Origin: a virus
Virus record (IMG/VR): IMGVR_UViG_3300028025_006190
Coordinates: 1 to 64,000 of that record
Reading direction: 5' to 3' (one strand)
Length of the DNA stretch: 64,000 bases
Within the stretch, counting starts at the first letter, position 1; each line of letters opens with the position of its first letter. Positions 8,063 through 17,273 of this stretch are shown in pieces. The notes under the pieces are model-generated. The model had not been told where the DNA came from. It saw only the letters and a program-made list of their open reading frames with translations, and made no database searches. The position numbers and the translations under genes were made by a program.

Positions 8063-11000
8063 ATGGCTAATTTTGTTGGCAGATCTGGATCACTTCTGCT
8101 TTTCGTCCTAGACGACAGAGGTGTAGTTGTCGATTCTGATGTAAACCTTATTGTTGCATCCGGCAAGGCTGAGCCTCTGCAAAGCTCTCGCAGCTGGGCC
8201 CCCGGAGAGTTCTCCGAAGAATCCCATGACCTAGCAGACTCGGGTCTTTCTTTTGTTGACCTATCTATTACAGCAGACGGTAGTCGGATGTACACCATCC
8301 CCAAAGCCGCCCAAGCTGAAGCTAAGAAAGCTCTTGAGTGGAGAAAAGAAGAAGGCCGTGGCGGTACGTCTGTCGGTATCAACACTGCTCGTACGCTTGC
8401 TAAGGGTGGACAGATCGGTATCGAGAAGGTCCGCCACATTTCAAAGTATTTTGCTCGTCACGAAGTTGACAAAAAGGGCAAGGGCTGGAAACCAGCTCAA
8501 GACGGGTTCCCATCCAACGGCCGTATCGCGTGGGCACTCTGGGGTGGTGACGCTGCATGGCGTTGGGCCCGTGCCATCGTTGAGCGTGAAAACAAAAAAT
8601 CCATTACAGCAGACGGATACGGCATTGCCGAGGGTAGATATGACTATGGCTACCCCACAGCTCCATACGAGCTTGATGACTTTAAGGTCGCCCAAGAGGC
8701 CGAAGACATGGTCATACCAGAGTTCCTTGCTCGAGTTCGCCTCGACGGATCTGGTTTTGATCGACTCTACAAAATTGATCTCGACGGCAATGTCTATGTC
8801 TGGGATGACGGTGTTTGGGATAATCTCGGCTACAGCGGAAAAGATATCTGGGTCTATGACAATGAGCTCGACGACCCCGCAGATGCCAGAGTAGAGAAGT
8901 CGCACATTGTTATTGACCCGTCCTCTGCTATTACGATTGCAGCTCGACTCCTCAATAACCCGTATAGATTTGTTACACTGGAACAAATTGACGCAGCGGA
9001 AGCAGATCTTGCTAACGAAGCAATCCCACACATTGACTGGGAGATCGTTGAGCGCGGAATGCTCGCTGCCGGTGAAATAGATCCGGGGGACGGCATCTAC
9101 ACCGAAGAGGAGCGTTCCGCGAACGCCTCGAAACAGGTCCGTGACGCCACGGGCAAGTTTACAACAACCGGTTCTAGAGTTATGATCGGCGGCGACGCAA
9201 GAAGAGGTCTCGGTCAGATCACTAAAATAAATCCCGGACAAAATACCGTTGAGGTCAAACTAGATAACGGCAAGACCGTCACTGTTCCCGGTAACGCTGT
9301 AGAGGACGCTCCTGATGAGCAGTTTGACTCAACGGCTGGCGGACCAGCTGTGTCGTCTAGAATTGATACGAGCGGAATTCTTGGTGAGCCTAGAACACCA
9401 ATTAATAGCGTTAAAGCTCAGCTACCTGGGACTCTCCCAGCTATGACTGACGGTGACCTAAAAGAGATGCTCTCCAATTGGCCAGCATGGGTAAACAAGC
9501 AACGATCTGAGTTCAAGCCGGCATCTTCGAGAGGGCCTGTCCCGGTTCAAGGCAAGAACAGCCTTGATATCGGTAACTGGGGTCGTTCTTTCGAGAAAGA
9601 GACTGGTAAGCAGCTCATCAAGAATGCCTACGACCACCCGCTACTGAACAGATGGCTGAATAGTCAAAATACTGCCGGCGAGTACCCAAACAGAGCTTGG
9701 TACAACCCAATTACGGCAGCTGTTAAGGGAGAGCCCGAAAAGGCTGTATCGCCAGAGACAACAGATGTTCAACCTATTTACATGGCCGTTGTTGACAAGG
9801 ATGACCCTAGAGCAGTTCTCGAGCTCGTAGCTATTGTTCCTGCTAGCGACAAGTCTAGCTCCGCGATGACGTACAAGCGAAATGAAGGTAAGTGGGTCCG
9901 CGACACAAAGACCCTTCAGGATCTTAAGTCGGCTACACCACCACCAGTTGTTCCTCTTGACACAGACACACTCCAGGATGTCCTCAAGCAGGTTGACCAG
10001 ACTCAAGGTGTAACAGCTTCTCTCATTATGTCTGTCCTCTTTGGGCCAACGCTTCTCGCTGCTGGCGGCCTAGACCGCAACCGTGGGAACGCAGAGAAGC
10101 TTAGAAGATATTGGACAGTTGGTAAGGGTGCTGCAAAGATTCGCTGGGGCACACCTGGAGACTGGAAGCGTTGCGTACGTCACCTATCTAAGTACATGGG
10201 TGTTCGCTCGAAGGGCTACTGCCAGCTACGCCACAAGGAAGTTACTGGTGTCTACACGGGCAGCAAACTTAACCCCGGTAACGAGAACTCGATCAACGAA
10301 GCTGGCTCTGGTATTCCCGAAGAAGTACTGTACGGGATGCCCGAGAGCATGATTCAATATGAAATCCCCAAGATCGATCTTGAGATGACTCTGGATGAGA
10401 TTATCCGAGAAGAAGATGATCTATATGACGACAGCTGGGACCCCGAGGAAGAAATTGTAGAACAGCTCAGGGTTCTTGGATCATGCGATGACAGGCAGTA
10501 CGCACTTCTTGCAGCTGGTGGCCTAGATCGTAACCAAGGCAAGGCCGAGGAGCTTCGTCGGTATTGGACTGTCGGCAAGGGTGGAGCAAAAATCCGCTGG
10601 GGAACTCCAGGGGATTGGACTCGTTGTGTTCGGAACCTGTCTAAGTACCTAGGAACACGCTCGAAGGGGTATTGCGCCCTCCGACACAAAGAGGTTAATG
10701 GAGTCTGGCCAGGAGAGCAGAACACGAACGAGTATGTCATCATGGCATCCGGCACACGAGTCTCCGCTGATCAAGTTCTTCGCAGTGAAGAGGAGTTCAT
10801 TGCGCTCTCCGAACTGTCTGTCCGATCTGACGTACTAAAGGCTCGAGTAGCTGGTGCATACGGCTTTGTAAAGAGGGCCGGACAAGATGTAAATATCCCA
10901 ACAAACTCCTTCTTCTTCCACAACAGAGCTGAAGTCCCTAGTGGGATGGAAAACACCCTGAAGAGGGAAGAGCCGTTTGATGAGGGTGAGGTTTACATTG

Positions 11001-11197
11001 AGGACCTTATTCCATCGCAGAAAACAGTAAACATGCGCAGAGTATCGTCCGTCTCCGGAGCAGATAAGCCAGTCATGGTTCTTATTACTGAAAACGGCCC
11101 GGTACTGATTGATGGTCACCACAGGACGGTATCTCGGATGATGTCCGGATCCAACACTATCCCCGCAAAGATATACAAGATGAGTGAGACCTACTGA
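8063..11197 (+). CDS. Head-associated multidomain protein with duplicated Cys module and ParB-like C-terminus
   Basis: This protein has 1,044 residues. About 85-180 match a conserved phage segment found near capsid protease genes (an RTLAKGG...ARHEVD...GRIAWALWGGD...W pattern). Residues about 350-415 contain a small beta-rich KOW-like stretch (GQITKINPGQNTVEVKLDNG). A roughly 70-residue module (AAGGLDRN...RYWTVGKG...IRWGTPGDW...CV..LSKY...SKGYC.LRHKE) occurs twice, near 670-735 and 815-880. Each copy has two conserved Cys and an RHKE. The last 90 residues resemble a ParB/sulfiredoxin-like domain with D1017-G-H-H-R1021. The gene overlaps the capsid protease gene by one base. A head-assembly or co-packaged effector role is likely; the exact function is not established. 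Confidence 0.6.
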   Translation: MANFVGRSGSLLLFVLDDRGVVVDSDVNLIVASGKAEPLQSSRSWAPGEFSEESHDLADSGLSFVDLSITADGSRMYTIPKAAQAEAKKALEWRKEEGRGGTSVGINTARTLAKGGQIGIEKVRHISKYFARHEVDKKGKGWKPAQDGFPSNGRIAWALWGGDAAWRWARAIVERENKKSITADGYGIAEGRYDYGYPTAPYELDDFKVAQEAEDMVIPEFLARVRLDGSGFDRLYKIDLDGNVYVWDDGVWDNLGYSGKDIWVYDNELDDPADARVEKSHIVIDPSSAITIAARLLNNPYRFVTLEQIDAAEADLANEAIPHIDWEIVERGMLAAGEIDPGDGIYTEEERSANASKQVRDATGKFTTTGSRVMIGGDARRGLGQITKINPGQNTVEVKLDNGKTVTVPGNAVEDAPDEQFDSTAGGPAVSSRIDTSGILGEPRTPINSVKAQLPGTLPAMTDGDLKEMLSNWPAWVNKQRSEFKPASSRGPVPVQGKNSLDIGNWGRSFEKETGKQLIKNAYDHPLLNRWLNSQNTAGEYPNRAWYNPITAAVKGEPEKAVSPETTDVQPIYMAVVDKDDPRAVLELVAIVPASDKSSSAMTYKRNEGKWVRDTKTLQDLKSATPPPVVPLDTDTLQDVLKQVDQTQGVTASLIMSVLFGPTLLAAGGLDRNRGNAEKLRRYWTVGKGAAKIRWGTPGDWKRCVRHLSKYMGVRSKGYCQLRHKEVTGVYTGSKLNPGNENSINEAGSGIPEEVLYGMPESMIQYEIPKIDLEMTLDEIIREEDDLYDDSWDPEEEIVEQLRVLGSCDDRQYALLAAGGLDRNQGKAEELRRYWTVGKGGAKIRWGTPGDWTRCVRNLSKYLGTRSKGYCALRHKEVNGVWPGEQNTNEYVIMASGTRVSADQVLRSEEEFIALSELSVRSDVLKARVAGAYGFVKRAGQDVNIPTNSFFFHNRAEVPSGMENTLKREEPFDEGEVYIEDLIPSQKTVNMRRVSSVSGADKPVMVLITENGPVLIDGHHRTVSRMMSGSNTIPAKIYKMSETY

Positions 11198-14196
11198 TGA
11201 CAACAAACTACAACATCTCCCAAAAAGTGCTTGACGCACTAATTGCTTCAGGAAGTATCTCTGGGTCAAAGTTTGTCATTCCCCTTGTTATCCCTGAGGG
11301 AGTTGAGTCTGGTGACGGACGCATGTTCAAGAAGGGCTCGATCTCTATGCGGGATCTTCCTCTTCCACTTTTGTGGCAGGTCAAGACCGGAGCTGGCCAC
11401 GACGGCTCTGTTGTTGTGGGTCGGATCGATCATATGGAAAGAACTGACGAAGGCATTGGTAATGCCTACGGCTACTTTGATTCCGGAGAATATGGTCAAG
11501 AAGCCGAAAGACTAGTCAGAGAAGGATTCATCCGGGGAGTTTCTGCGGACATGGATCAGTTCGAGGCGCAAGAAACAGAAGACGAAATTACTGCCGCTGA
11601 GCTTGCAAAAAACGAAAAACCCAAAAAAATTGAAAAAGAAAAACTTACCATAAATAAGGCCCGCGTAATGGCGGTTACAATAGTACCTAAGCCCGCATTT
11701 CAAGAATGCAGTATTTCGCTTGCAAACGATGACGGGGACGTTTCTCAGGAGGAAACTATGATTCCAGATGGAATTTACATCGAAGATGTAGACCCAAATG
11801 AAGCCGAAGCAGTTGTTGCTAGTGGCATGATTGCTGGTGCAATCCCCACAGAGCCACCTGCTGATTGGTTCAACAACCCCAAGCTCAGTGAGCCGACCCC
11901 TCTTACGGTTGACAACCAGGGCCGTGTGTTTGGTCACATCGCTGCTTGGCACGTTGATCACATTGGCATGGCATTCGGAACCCGCCCACCTCGTAGCCGT
12001 AGCAACTACGGATACTTCCACACAGGCGTCTGCCGTACCGCCGAGGGTGCAGACATCCCTGTTGGCCAGCTAACTCTCGCCGGTGGTCACGCTGATATTA
12101 CAGCATCTGCCGCTGAGGCCGTCAAGCACTACGATGACACAGCATCCGCTGTAGCCGATGTTCACGCTGGTGAAGATCAGTATGGTATCTGGGTTGCCGG
12201 TGCACTTCGACCTGGTGTATCTCCTGAGCAGGTACGCGCACTTCGTGCCTCGGCTCCTTCCGGTGACTGGCGTCCAATTAAGGGTGGCCTCGAGCTTGTT
12301 GCTGTTTGTCAGGTAAACGTTCCTGGGTTCCCGATCGCACGCGCACGTGTTGCTTCTGGTCAGGTTATGGCTCTGGTTGCAGCTGGTGCCCACGCACTTG
12401 CCAAGCTTCGGACTAGCCCACTAGACGAACTCTCTGCCCGCATCCAGAAGCTGGAGACAGACAAGACTCAGGCTCTAGCTACTCAGCAGGATGAGCTCCG
12501 TGCTCGCTTTGCATCGATGACAGCAGAGTTCTCAGCCAAGCCAGAGCCAGTAGTTGCTGGTGGATCTCCCGACATGGCAGCAGCCTTAGAGCAGTTGCTT
12601 GCAGATAGCGTTGCGTACTCGTTCAAGGCTCAGGGCTACCACTGGAACGTCAAGGGTCAGGACTTCGCTCAGTACCACGAACTATTCGGTGAGGTCTACT
12701 CAGACGTTTACGGATCCATCGACTCAATTGCCGAGAGCATGCTCAAGCTAGGGTACGACGCTCCATTTAATATTGGACAGTGGGCCTCGCAAAACAGCAT
12801 CGGTAACGGTGGGGTAACCTCCACATCTTGCCAGGCCATGGCTTATGACCTCTACATAGGTAGCGAGCAGATGGTTGCACTTCTCAAGGGTGTGTTCGAC
12901 ATTGCTAACGCAATGAACGAGCAAGGGGTTGCTAACTTCCTCGCCGAGAGAATTGAATCTCAGCAGAGATGGTCATGGCAGCTTGGTGCTTCTTCTGCAG
13001 AGTACAAGCAAGAAAAAGAAGAGTACATGGAGATGGAAGCCGCCGAGTACGAGCCTGGTGGCTACGAGTATGGCGAAGATATGGATGCCTACGAGTATGC
13101 ATTCTCTAACCTAGAGAAGAATGGTGTGTACGAGGCATCAATCATTGCCAGTGCTTCGGACCCCCAGACCCGTGTAGATGCATTCTTTGCTGTCGCTGAG
13201 TTCGCTAAATTCACTGACGATGAGCGTAAAGAATTGGCAAAGAAAGGTTGGGCTATGCCAGATGGTGCATACCCGATCCGTAACGAGTCTGATCTAAAGA
13301 ATGCAATCAAAGCTTACGGCCGTGCATCGCTCAAGGAGCAGGTCGCCACTAAGAAGCACATCATCAAGCGTGCGCGGGCTCTTGGCCTTGTTGCCATGCT
13401 CCCCGATGTGTGGCACATCAAGAATGCATCCACTTCGGAGTTCAGCATCGACAACATGCGTGAAGCTGCAGCCAAGCGGTCTAAAGACCTTAGTGATCCT
13501 GTCTTCCAGCTCCGTGCTCGCGTTGCTTCTGCCAAGTCAGATCTAGAAGATGCCCTAGAAGTGGCTCGAAAGTCTGGAAATCTAGAAGCTGTTCGTCAGG
13601 CTGAGAAGGACATCAGGGAGATCAACAAAGATCAAACTGAGATACCAACTACGCCAGGTGTAGTTGAGCGTGATGAATTTGGTCGTATCAAGTTCACCGC
13701 AAAGACTCAGCCGAGAGACGCTCGTGGTCGATTCCGCGACGTTCTTGCACGCCTCAAGTCTAATCTCGGTACCTCTGGTAGCCAGAATGTTGTTGCCAAG
13801 ATTAAGGCCGCTGAGAACCTAGACAACACCGGAAACTATGCCGGAGCCGTTGAGGCAGTTGCTGACCTCATTAATACAATTGACCGCCTAGATACTGGTG
13901 CTCTAAACAAGGAATCCCTTGAGAACATCACACGTACCACTACCGATCTCGGTAAGGTCATTGCAAATCTTCCCCTCCCATTCTCTAACCAAGCACAGAA
14001 GGTTCGTTACAGTGACCTACCTCCTGCGCTCCAAGACCTGATGAAAAACATGATCACTAAGGTCGAGGAAAAGATTGGACAGGAAGACGCGGATATTGCA
14101 ACGCAAGAGCTCCGTGGATTTATGTCAGGGTCTGACGTTTATAGTCAGGGCGAGGTTTCGTCCCAGATGAATAAATTGCTCAGATTGCTTACATAA
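11197..14196 (+). CDS. Capsid maturation protease with embedded Dps/ferritin-like domain
   Basis: This protein has 999 residues. The N-terminus (about 20-180) looks like an HK97-type prohead protease: LPLPLLWQ, a candidate catalytic H68 in GHDGS, the GNAYGYFD strand and candidate S116 in RGVSADM. An actinophage-type second domain follows (about 215-400; FGHIAAWHVDHIG...GVCRTAEG). Residues about 460-600 are a clear Dps-like four-helix domain with HWNVKG at 482. H482, H494, D509 and E513 keep the exact spacing of the E. coli Dps ferroxidase residues H51, H63, D78 and E82, but the D67 position is Gly498. A final conserved phage segment (about 660-750) has MPDGAYPIRNE..LKNAI.AYGR. The family role is to cleave scaffold and capsid precursors inside the prohead. 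The Dps part could bind iron or DNA in the virion (inference). It lies directly upstream of the major capsid gene. Confidence 0.75.
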   Translation: MTTNYNISQKVLDALIASGSISGSKFVIPLVIPEGVESGDGRMFKKGSISMRDLPLPLLWQVKTGAGHDGSVVVGRIDHMERTDEGIGNAYGYFDSGEYGQEAERLVREGFIRGVSADMDQFEAQETEDEITAAELAKNEKPKKIEKEKLTINKARVMAVTIVPKPAFQECSISLANDDGDVSQEETMIPDGIYIEDVDPNEAEAVVASGMIAGAIPTEPPADWFNNPKLSEPTPLTVDNQGRVFGHIAAWHVDHIGMAFGTRPPRSRSNYGYFHTGVCRTAEGADIPVGQLTLAGGHADITASAAEAVKHYDDTASAVADVHAGEDQYGIWVAGALRPGVSPEQVRALRASAPSGDWRPIKGGLELVAVCQVNVPGFPIARARVASGQVMALVAAGAHALAKLRTSPLDELSARIQKLETDKTQALATQQDELRARFASMTAEFSAKPEPVVAGGSPDMAAALEQLLADSVAYSFKAQGYHWNVKGQDFAQYHELFGEVYSDVYGSIDSIAESMLKLGYDAPFNIGQWASQNSIGNGGVTSTSCQAMAYDLYIGSEQMVALLKGVFDIANAMNEQGVANFLAERIESQQRWSWQLGASSAEYKQEKEEYMEMEAAEYEPGGYEYGEDMDAYEYAFSNLEKNGVYEASIIASASDPQTRVDAFFAVAEFAKFTDDERKELAKKGWAMPDGAYPIRNESDLKNAIKAYGRASLKEQVATKKHIIKRARALGLVAMLPDVWHIKNASTSEFSIDNMREAAAKRSKDLSDPVFQLRARVASAKSDLEDALEVARKSGNLEAVRQAEKDIREINKDQTEIPTTPGVVERDEFGRIKFTAKTQPRDARGRFRDVLARLKSNLGTSGSQNVVAKIKAAENLDNTGNYAGAVEAVADLINTIDRLDTGALNKESLENITRTTTDLGKVIANLPLPFSNQAQKVRYSDLPPALQDLMKNMITKVEEKIGQEDADIATQELRGFMSGSDVYSQGEVSSQMNKLLRLLT

Positions 14197-14326
14197 AAAT
14201 AATGTAATATTAGTTATTGGGTGTAGTGCCTCCACATAAAAGTGTGCGGAAGTCCCTATATCTCAGACTAACCAAAGATGTGCGGAAAGGTTCCGTGCAT
14301 ACTTACTGGCCCTAAGGAGAGGTACA
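14197..14326 (+). promoter_or_regulatory. Leader region before the major capsid gene
   Basis: This is 130 bases without a gene. It is A/T-rich just after the protease stop (AATAATGTAATATTAGTTATTGG) and contains two copies of TGTGCGGAA, at about 14242-14250 and 14279-14287. It ends in a strong ribosome binding site (AAGGAGAGG) for the GTG at 14327. A long leader ahead of the most highly expressed structural gene is consistent with a late promoter. The promoter boxes themselves are not clear. Confidence 0.3.
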
Positions 14327-16273
14327 GTGGACCACATCAAATCACAGCTGGACATGCTAGCTGAGCTCGACGACACACAGGTCGAAGATCTTCAGAACAG
14401 TATTGTCACTGAGTTTGAGTCGATGGAACAAAGCGACCCCACTCCAGAGTCAGTAGATGCCATGACAACCCTAGCGGACATGCTTGAAACAGTCCGTGGC
14501 GAGGTGTCACGTCGTGAAGTTGAGGCGCAGGAGCTTGCTGCTCGTGCGTCCGAGGCTGCCGACCGTGTACACAACGCAGAGGGAACAGAACAGGAGGAGG
14601 CTCCTATGGAGGAGACCCCAATGGAGGAAGAGACAGAAGCTCCGATGACCGAAGACATGCCTGAAGAGGACATGATGGAGGAAGACGAGAAGAAGGTTGT
14701 TCCTGCGGAAGCATCGACTGACGTGGAGGAGGCAGCCGAGTTTGCATCGGACTCCGAATCTGCAGAAGTAGAGAGCGTTGAACCAGTGACCGAAACAACA
14801 ACTGAGGTTGTTGTTGAAGACGCTGTAGAGCTTTCTACCGAAACAACAGAGGCTGAGGCTGAGGTAGTAGAGGAGACAATTGTCGCCGCTATCGAGGCCG
14901 AGGTTGACACACCAGCTGAAGCAGAAGCTTCAGTTGTAGAAGAAACAACTATTGAGCCTGAATCGGCTCAGGAAGAGGCACCCGTGACCGCCGCAGCAGA
15001 AGAGGCCTTCGAGGCCCCAGCTGACCGTCGTTTCGTAGCACAGGTTGTCGAGACACCCGTGGCAATCACTGCGGGTGCTGACATTCCAGGCTACACAGCT
15101 GGCAGCACAATTGAATCAATGAGCGACGTTGCAGTTGCGATGGAGAAGCGTCTCCACTCGCTACGCCGCGTCAACGGTGGAGATGGTGAGCAGCACATTG
15201 TTGCTTCTATCGCTACCCAGTACCCTTCGGATCGTATCCTTGGTACTGACCCAGAAGAGAACCGTCAGAAGATTGAGAACGTTGTTGGAGCAGAGGCGCT
15301 TGTCGCTTCGGGTGGTTACGCCACTCCGCTTCAGGTTCGTTACGATGTCTTTGGTCTCGGTACAGCAGCACGTCCCGTTCGTGACGCGCTTCCTCGTTTC
15401 CAGGCAGACCGTGGTGGTATCCGCTACGTAACTCCTCCAGTACTTAGCTCATACGCTAACGCTGTTGGTGTCTGGACAAACGCGACCGATACAACACCTG
15501 AAGCAAACACCAAGACAAGCCTTACTGTTACGGCAGCCCAGGAGCAGACAGCATACACAGACGCTGTTACTCTGCAGATGCAGTTCGGTAACTTGTTTAG
15601 CCGTGCGTACCCAGAGCTTCTGGCCCGCCACAACGAGCTTGGTCTAATCCAGCACGCTCGTGAGGCAGAGCAGAACATCCTGAGCCGCATCGGTACTGCT
15701 TCGACGGCTGTTACAACCACAAGCCTCATCGGCTTTGGTCGTGACTTCCTCGTTCAGATCAAGCGGGCCGCGTCGGCTTACCGTACGCGTCACCGTATCG
15801 ACCCAAACACACAGCTTCGTGCGATCATCCCTTCGTGGGTGTACGACGCTATGTCGGCTGACTTGACCCTGGCTATGCCTGGTGACTCAACAATCAGCGT
15901 GGGTGCTTCGGAGATCAACGGCTACCTCGCTTCGTCGAACGTATCGCTCGTTGCTTCGCTCGATGGTACGCAGTTCGCTTCGCAGTCGGGTTCGGGTGCT
16001 GCTCTCCAGGAGTTCCCAGACTCGTTCGTTTGGTACCTCTTCGCTGAGGGTTCGTTCATCTTCCTCGATGGTGGAACACTTGACCTCGGAATCATCCGTG
16101 ACTCCGGTCTTGTCGGCACCAACGACTACAAGATGTTCGTTGAGACCTTCGAGGGCGTTGCCTTCGTCGGTACCGAGTCGCTTGCTATTACGTCGACCAT
16201 CTCGGTCAACGGTGTAGCTGCAGCTCTCCGCGACACAACTGGTGGCGCTACTGCTGCCGCCGTCGAGTACTAA
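14327..16273 (+). CDS. Major capsid protein with long acidic scaffold-like N-terminal region
   Basis: This protein has 648 residues from a GTG start with AAGGAGAGG upstream. Residues about 1-90 are helical. About 90-245 are extremely acidic low-complexity sequence (E/A/T/V-rich, repeated MEE and TTE runs). About 250-648 look like an HK97-fold major capsid protein: GGYATPLQVRYDVFGLG, RPVRDALPRFQADRGG, an SRAYPELLARH helix, an IPSWVYDAM segment and an FVWYLFAEGSFIFLDGG strand near the end. The N-terminal half probably acts as a built-in scaffolding (delta) domain removed by the upstream protease; this is known for HK97-like systems and inferred here. A hairpin terminator follows at 16297. Codon use (many GCT, CGT, TCG) suggests high expression. 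Confidence 0.8.
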   Translation: MDHIKSQLDMLAELDDTQVEDLQNSIVTEFESMEQSDPTPESVDAMTTLADMLETVRGEVSRREVEAQELAARASEAADRVHNAEGTEQEEAPMEETPMEEETEAPMTEDMPEEDMMEEDEKKVVPAEASTDVEEAAEFASDSESAEVESVEPVTETTTEVVVEDAVELSTETTEAEAEVVEETIVAAIEAEVDTPAEAEASVVEETTIEPESAQEEAPVTAAAEEAFEAPADRRFVAQVVETPVAITAGADIPGYTAGSTIESMSDVAVAMEKRLHSLRRVNGGDGEQHIVASIATQYPSDRILGTDPEENRQKIENVVGAEALVASGGYATPLQVRYDVFGLGTAARPVRDALPRFQADRGGIRYVTPPVLSSYANAVGVWTNATDTTPEANTKTSLTVTAAQEQTAYTDAVTLQMQFGNLFSRAYPELLARHNELGLIQHAREAEQNILSRIGTASTAVTTTSLIGFGRDFLVQIKRAASAYRTRHRIDPNTQLRAIIPSWVYDAMSADLTLAMPGDSTISVGASEINGYLASSNVSLVASLDGTQFASQSGSGAALQEFPDSFVWYLFAEGSFIFLDGGTLDLGIIRDSGLVGTNDYKMFVETFEGVAFVGTESLAITSTISVNGVAAALRDTTGGATAAAVEY

Positions 16274-16296
16274 ACCTCGACAAATCCCTGTGGAAT

Positions 16297-16320
16297 CCTG
16301 GGGGGCTTCGGCCCCCCAGG
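16297..16320 (+). terminator. Hairpin after the major capsid gene
   Basis: This is a perfect stem, CCTGGGGGGC closed by a TTCG loop and followed by GCCCCCCAGG. No run of T follows immediately, though ATTTTTA lies about 10 bases further on. It is probably a partial terminator or mRNA stabiliser at the 3' end of the capsid message. Confidence 0.6.
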
Positions 16321-16352
16321 TATCCCTCAAATTTTTACCTAAGGAATAACAC

Positions 16353-17228
16353 ATGGCTTTCCCCAAGACTGGCGTTGTACCAGCTCCAAAGATTGTACCT
16401 TCTGCTTTTGGTCTTCTTGTTGTAGCTAAGCCAGAGAACTCGGCTGATGAGGACATGTGGACCCGTGGATTCTCTCAAGAGTGGGAGACCGAGCTGTCTG
16501 CAGGAACAAACTGGGACGATACAGACACCACAGACGACGAAATTTTTTCTGAAGCAACACCAACTCGCCACACATTTATCAAGCCATTCTTTATTGAAGC
16601 AACTGAAGACATCTCCACGCTGGGGTTTCGTGGTCTAGATCGTATTGGTCGCATCTCGCGTCAGCTTGAGGGGATCACTCAAAAGGCTATGGAGCAGGAG
16701 CTCTGGAGCGGTGTTATTCGTCGCACAGAGACCCACGAAAACCTGAGCCTCAACGATGCTTCTGCCACGCTCGTAAATGGAACGACAGCACTTACCGCAA
16801 GGCGTGCACTTGCTACTCTCGAACAGCTCATTGCTGAGACCTCCCCCGCTGGCGAGCAGGGAATCATTCACATGACACGTGACATGGCTGCTCTTCTCTC
16901 GAGCAGCAGTCAAATGTTGTTCCACAACAAAGAAATTGACCACCTACAGACAATGGGCGGAACCCCCGTCATTATTGGTAGTGGCTACTCTGGAGCTGGT
17001 CCAGTAGGTGTCACAGGTGAGACTGCGAGTCTTACCAACAAATGGATGTACGCCACAGGCACTGTCAAGACCTATCTTGGCAAGGTCGATGTCGTCAACG
17101 ACAATCTAGCGCAAGCATATGATGTGTCGGGTAATCAGAATGACATGAAGCTCAAGGCGATCCGCTCCGCTGCGGTTTACTTTGATTCTTCGATACACCT
17201 CGCAGTACGAGTCGACCTAACGACTTAG
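16353..17228 (+). CDS. Putative minor capsid/head protein (capsid-like)
   Basis: This protein has 291 residues, from an ATG with AAGGAAT upstream. It has the features of a second capsid-like or head protein of actinophages: a THTFIKPFFIEA strand segment, a long charged helix (RIGRISRQLEGITQKAMEQELWSG), a GIIHMTRDMAALL segment that resembles the spine-helix/A-domain pattern of HK97 folds, and a hydrophobic C-terminus with VYFDSSIHLAVRVDL. It has no membrane segment. Position between the major capsid and major tail genes supports a head role such as minor capsid, pentamer or decoration protein. I cannot choose among these from sequence. Confidence 0.5.
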   Translation: MAFPKTGVVPAPKIVPSAFGLLVVAKPENSADEDMWTRGFSQEWETELSAGTNWDDTDTTDDEIFSEATPTRHTFIKPFFIEATEDISTLGFRGLDRIGRISRQLEGITQKAMEQELWSGVIRRTETHENLSLNDASATLVNGTTALTARRALATLEQLIAETSPAGEQGIIHMTRDMAALLSSSSQMLFHNKEIDHLQTMGGTPVIIGSGYSGAGPVGVTGETASLTNKWMYATGTVKTYLGKVDVVNDNLAQAYDVSGNQNDMKLKAIRSAAVYFDSSIHLAVRVDLTT

Positions 17229-17273
17229 ACTGTATAATAATAATAACCACCAACCCAAAAGGAGAATAGCTTC
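17229..17273 (+). promoter_or_regulatory. Candidate promoter and RBS before the major tail gene
   Basis: TGTATAATAATAATA at 17230-17244 contains a perfect -10 box (TATAAT, 17232-17237) with an upstream TG. No good -35 box is visible. AAAAGGAGAAT lies shortly before the ATG at 17274 as a strong ribosome binding site. This supports separate late transcription of the major tail gene. Confidence 0.4.

Noticed and set aside
8441-9241. 266-residue minus-strand open frame
   Set aside because: It is antisense to the well-supported 1,044-residue head protein and has no ribosome site or recognisable motif.
14392-14910. Long Ser/Thr-rich open frame on the minus strand
   Set aside because: It is the antisense of the acidic low-complexity part of the capsid gene; its composition is a mirror of GAA/GAG codons.
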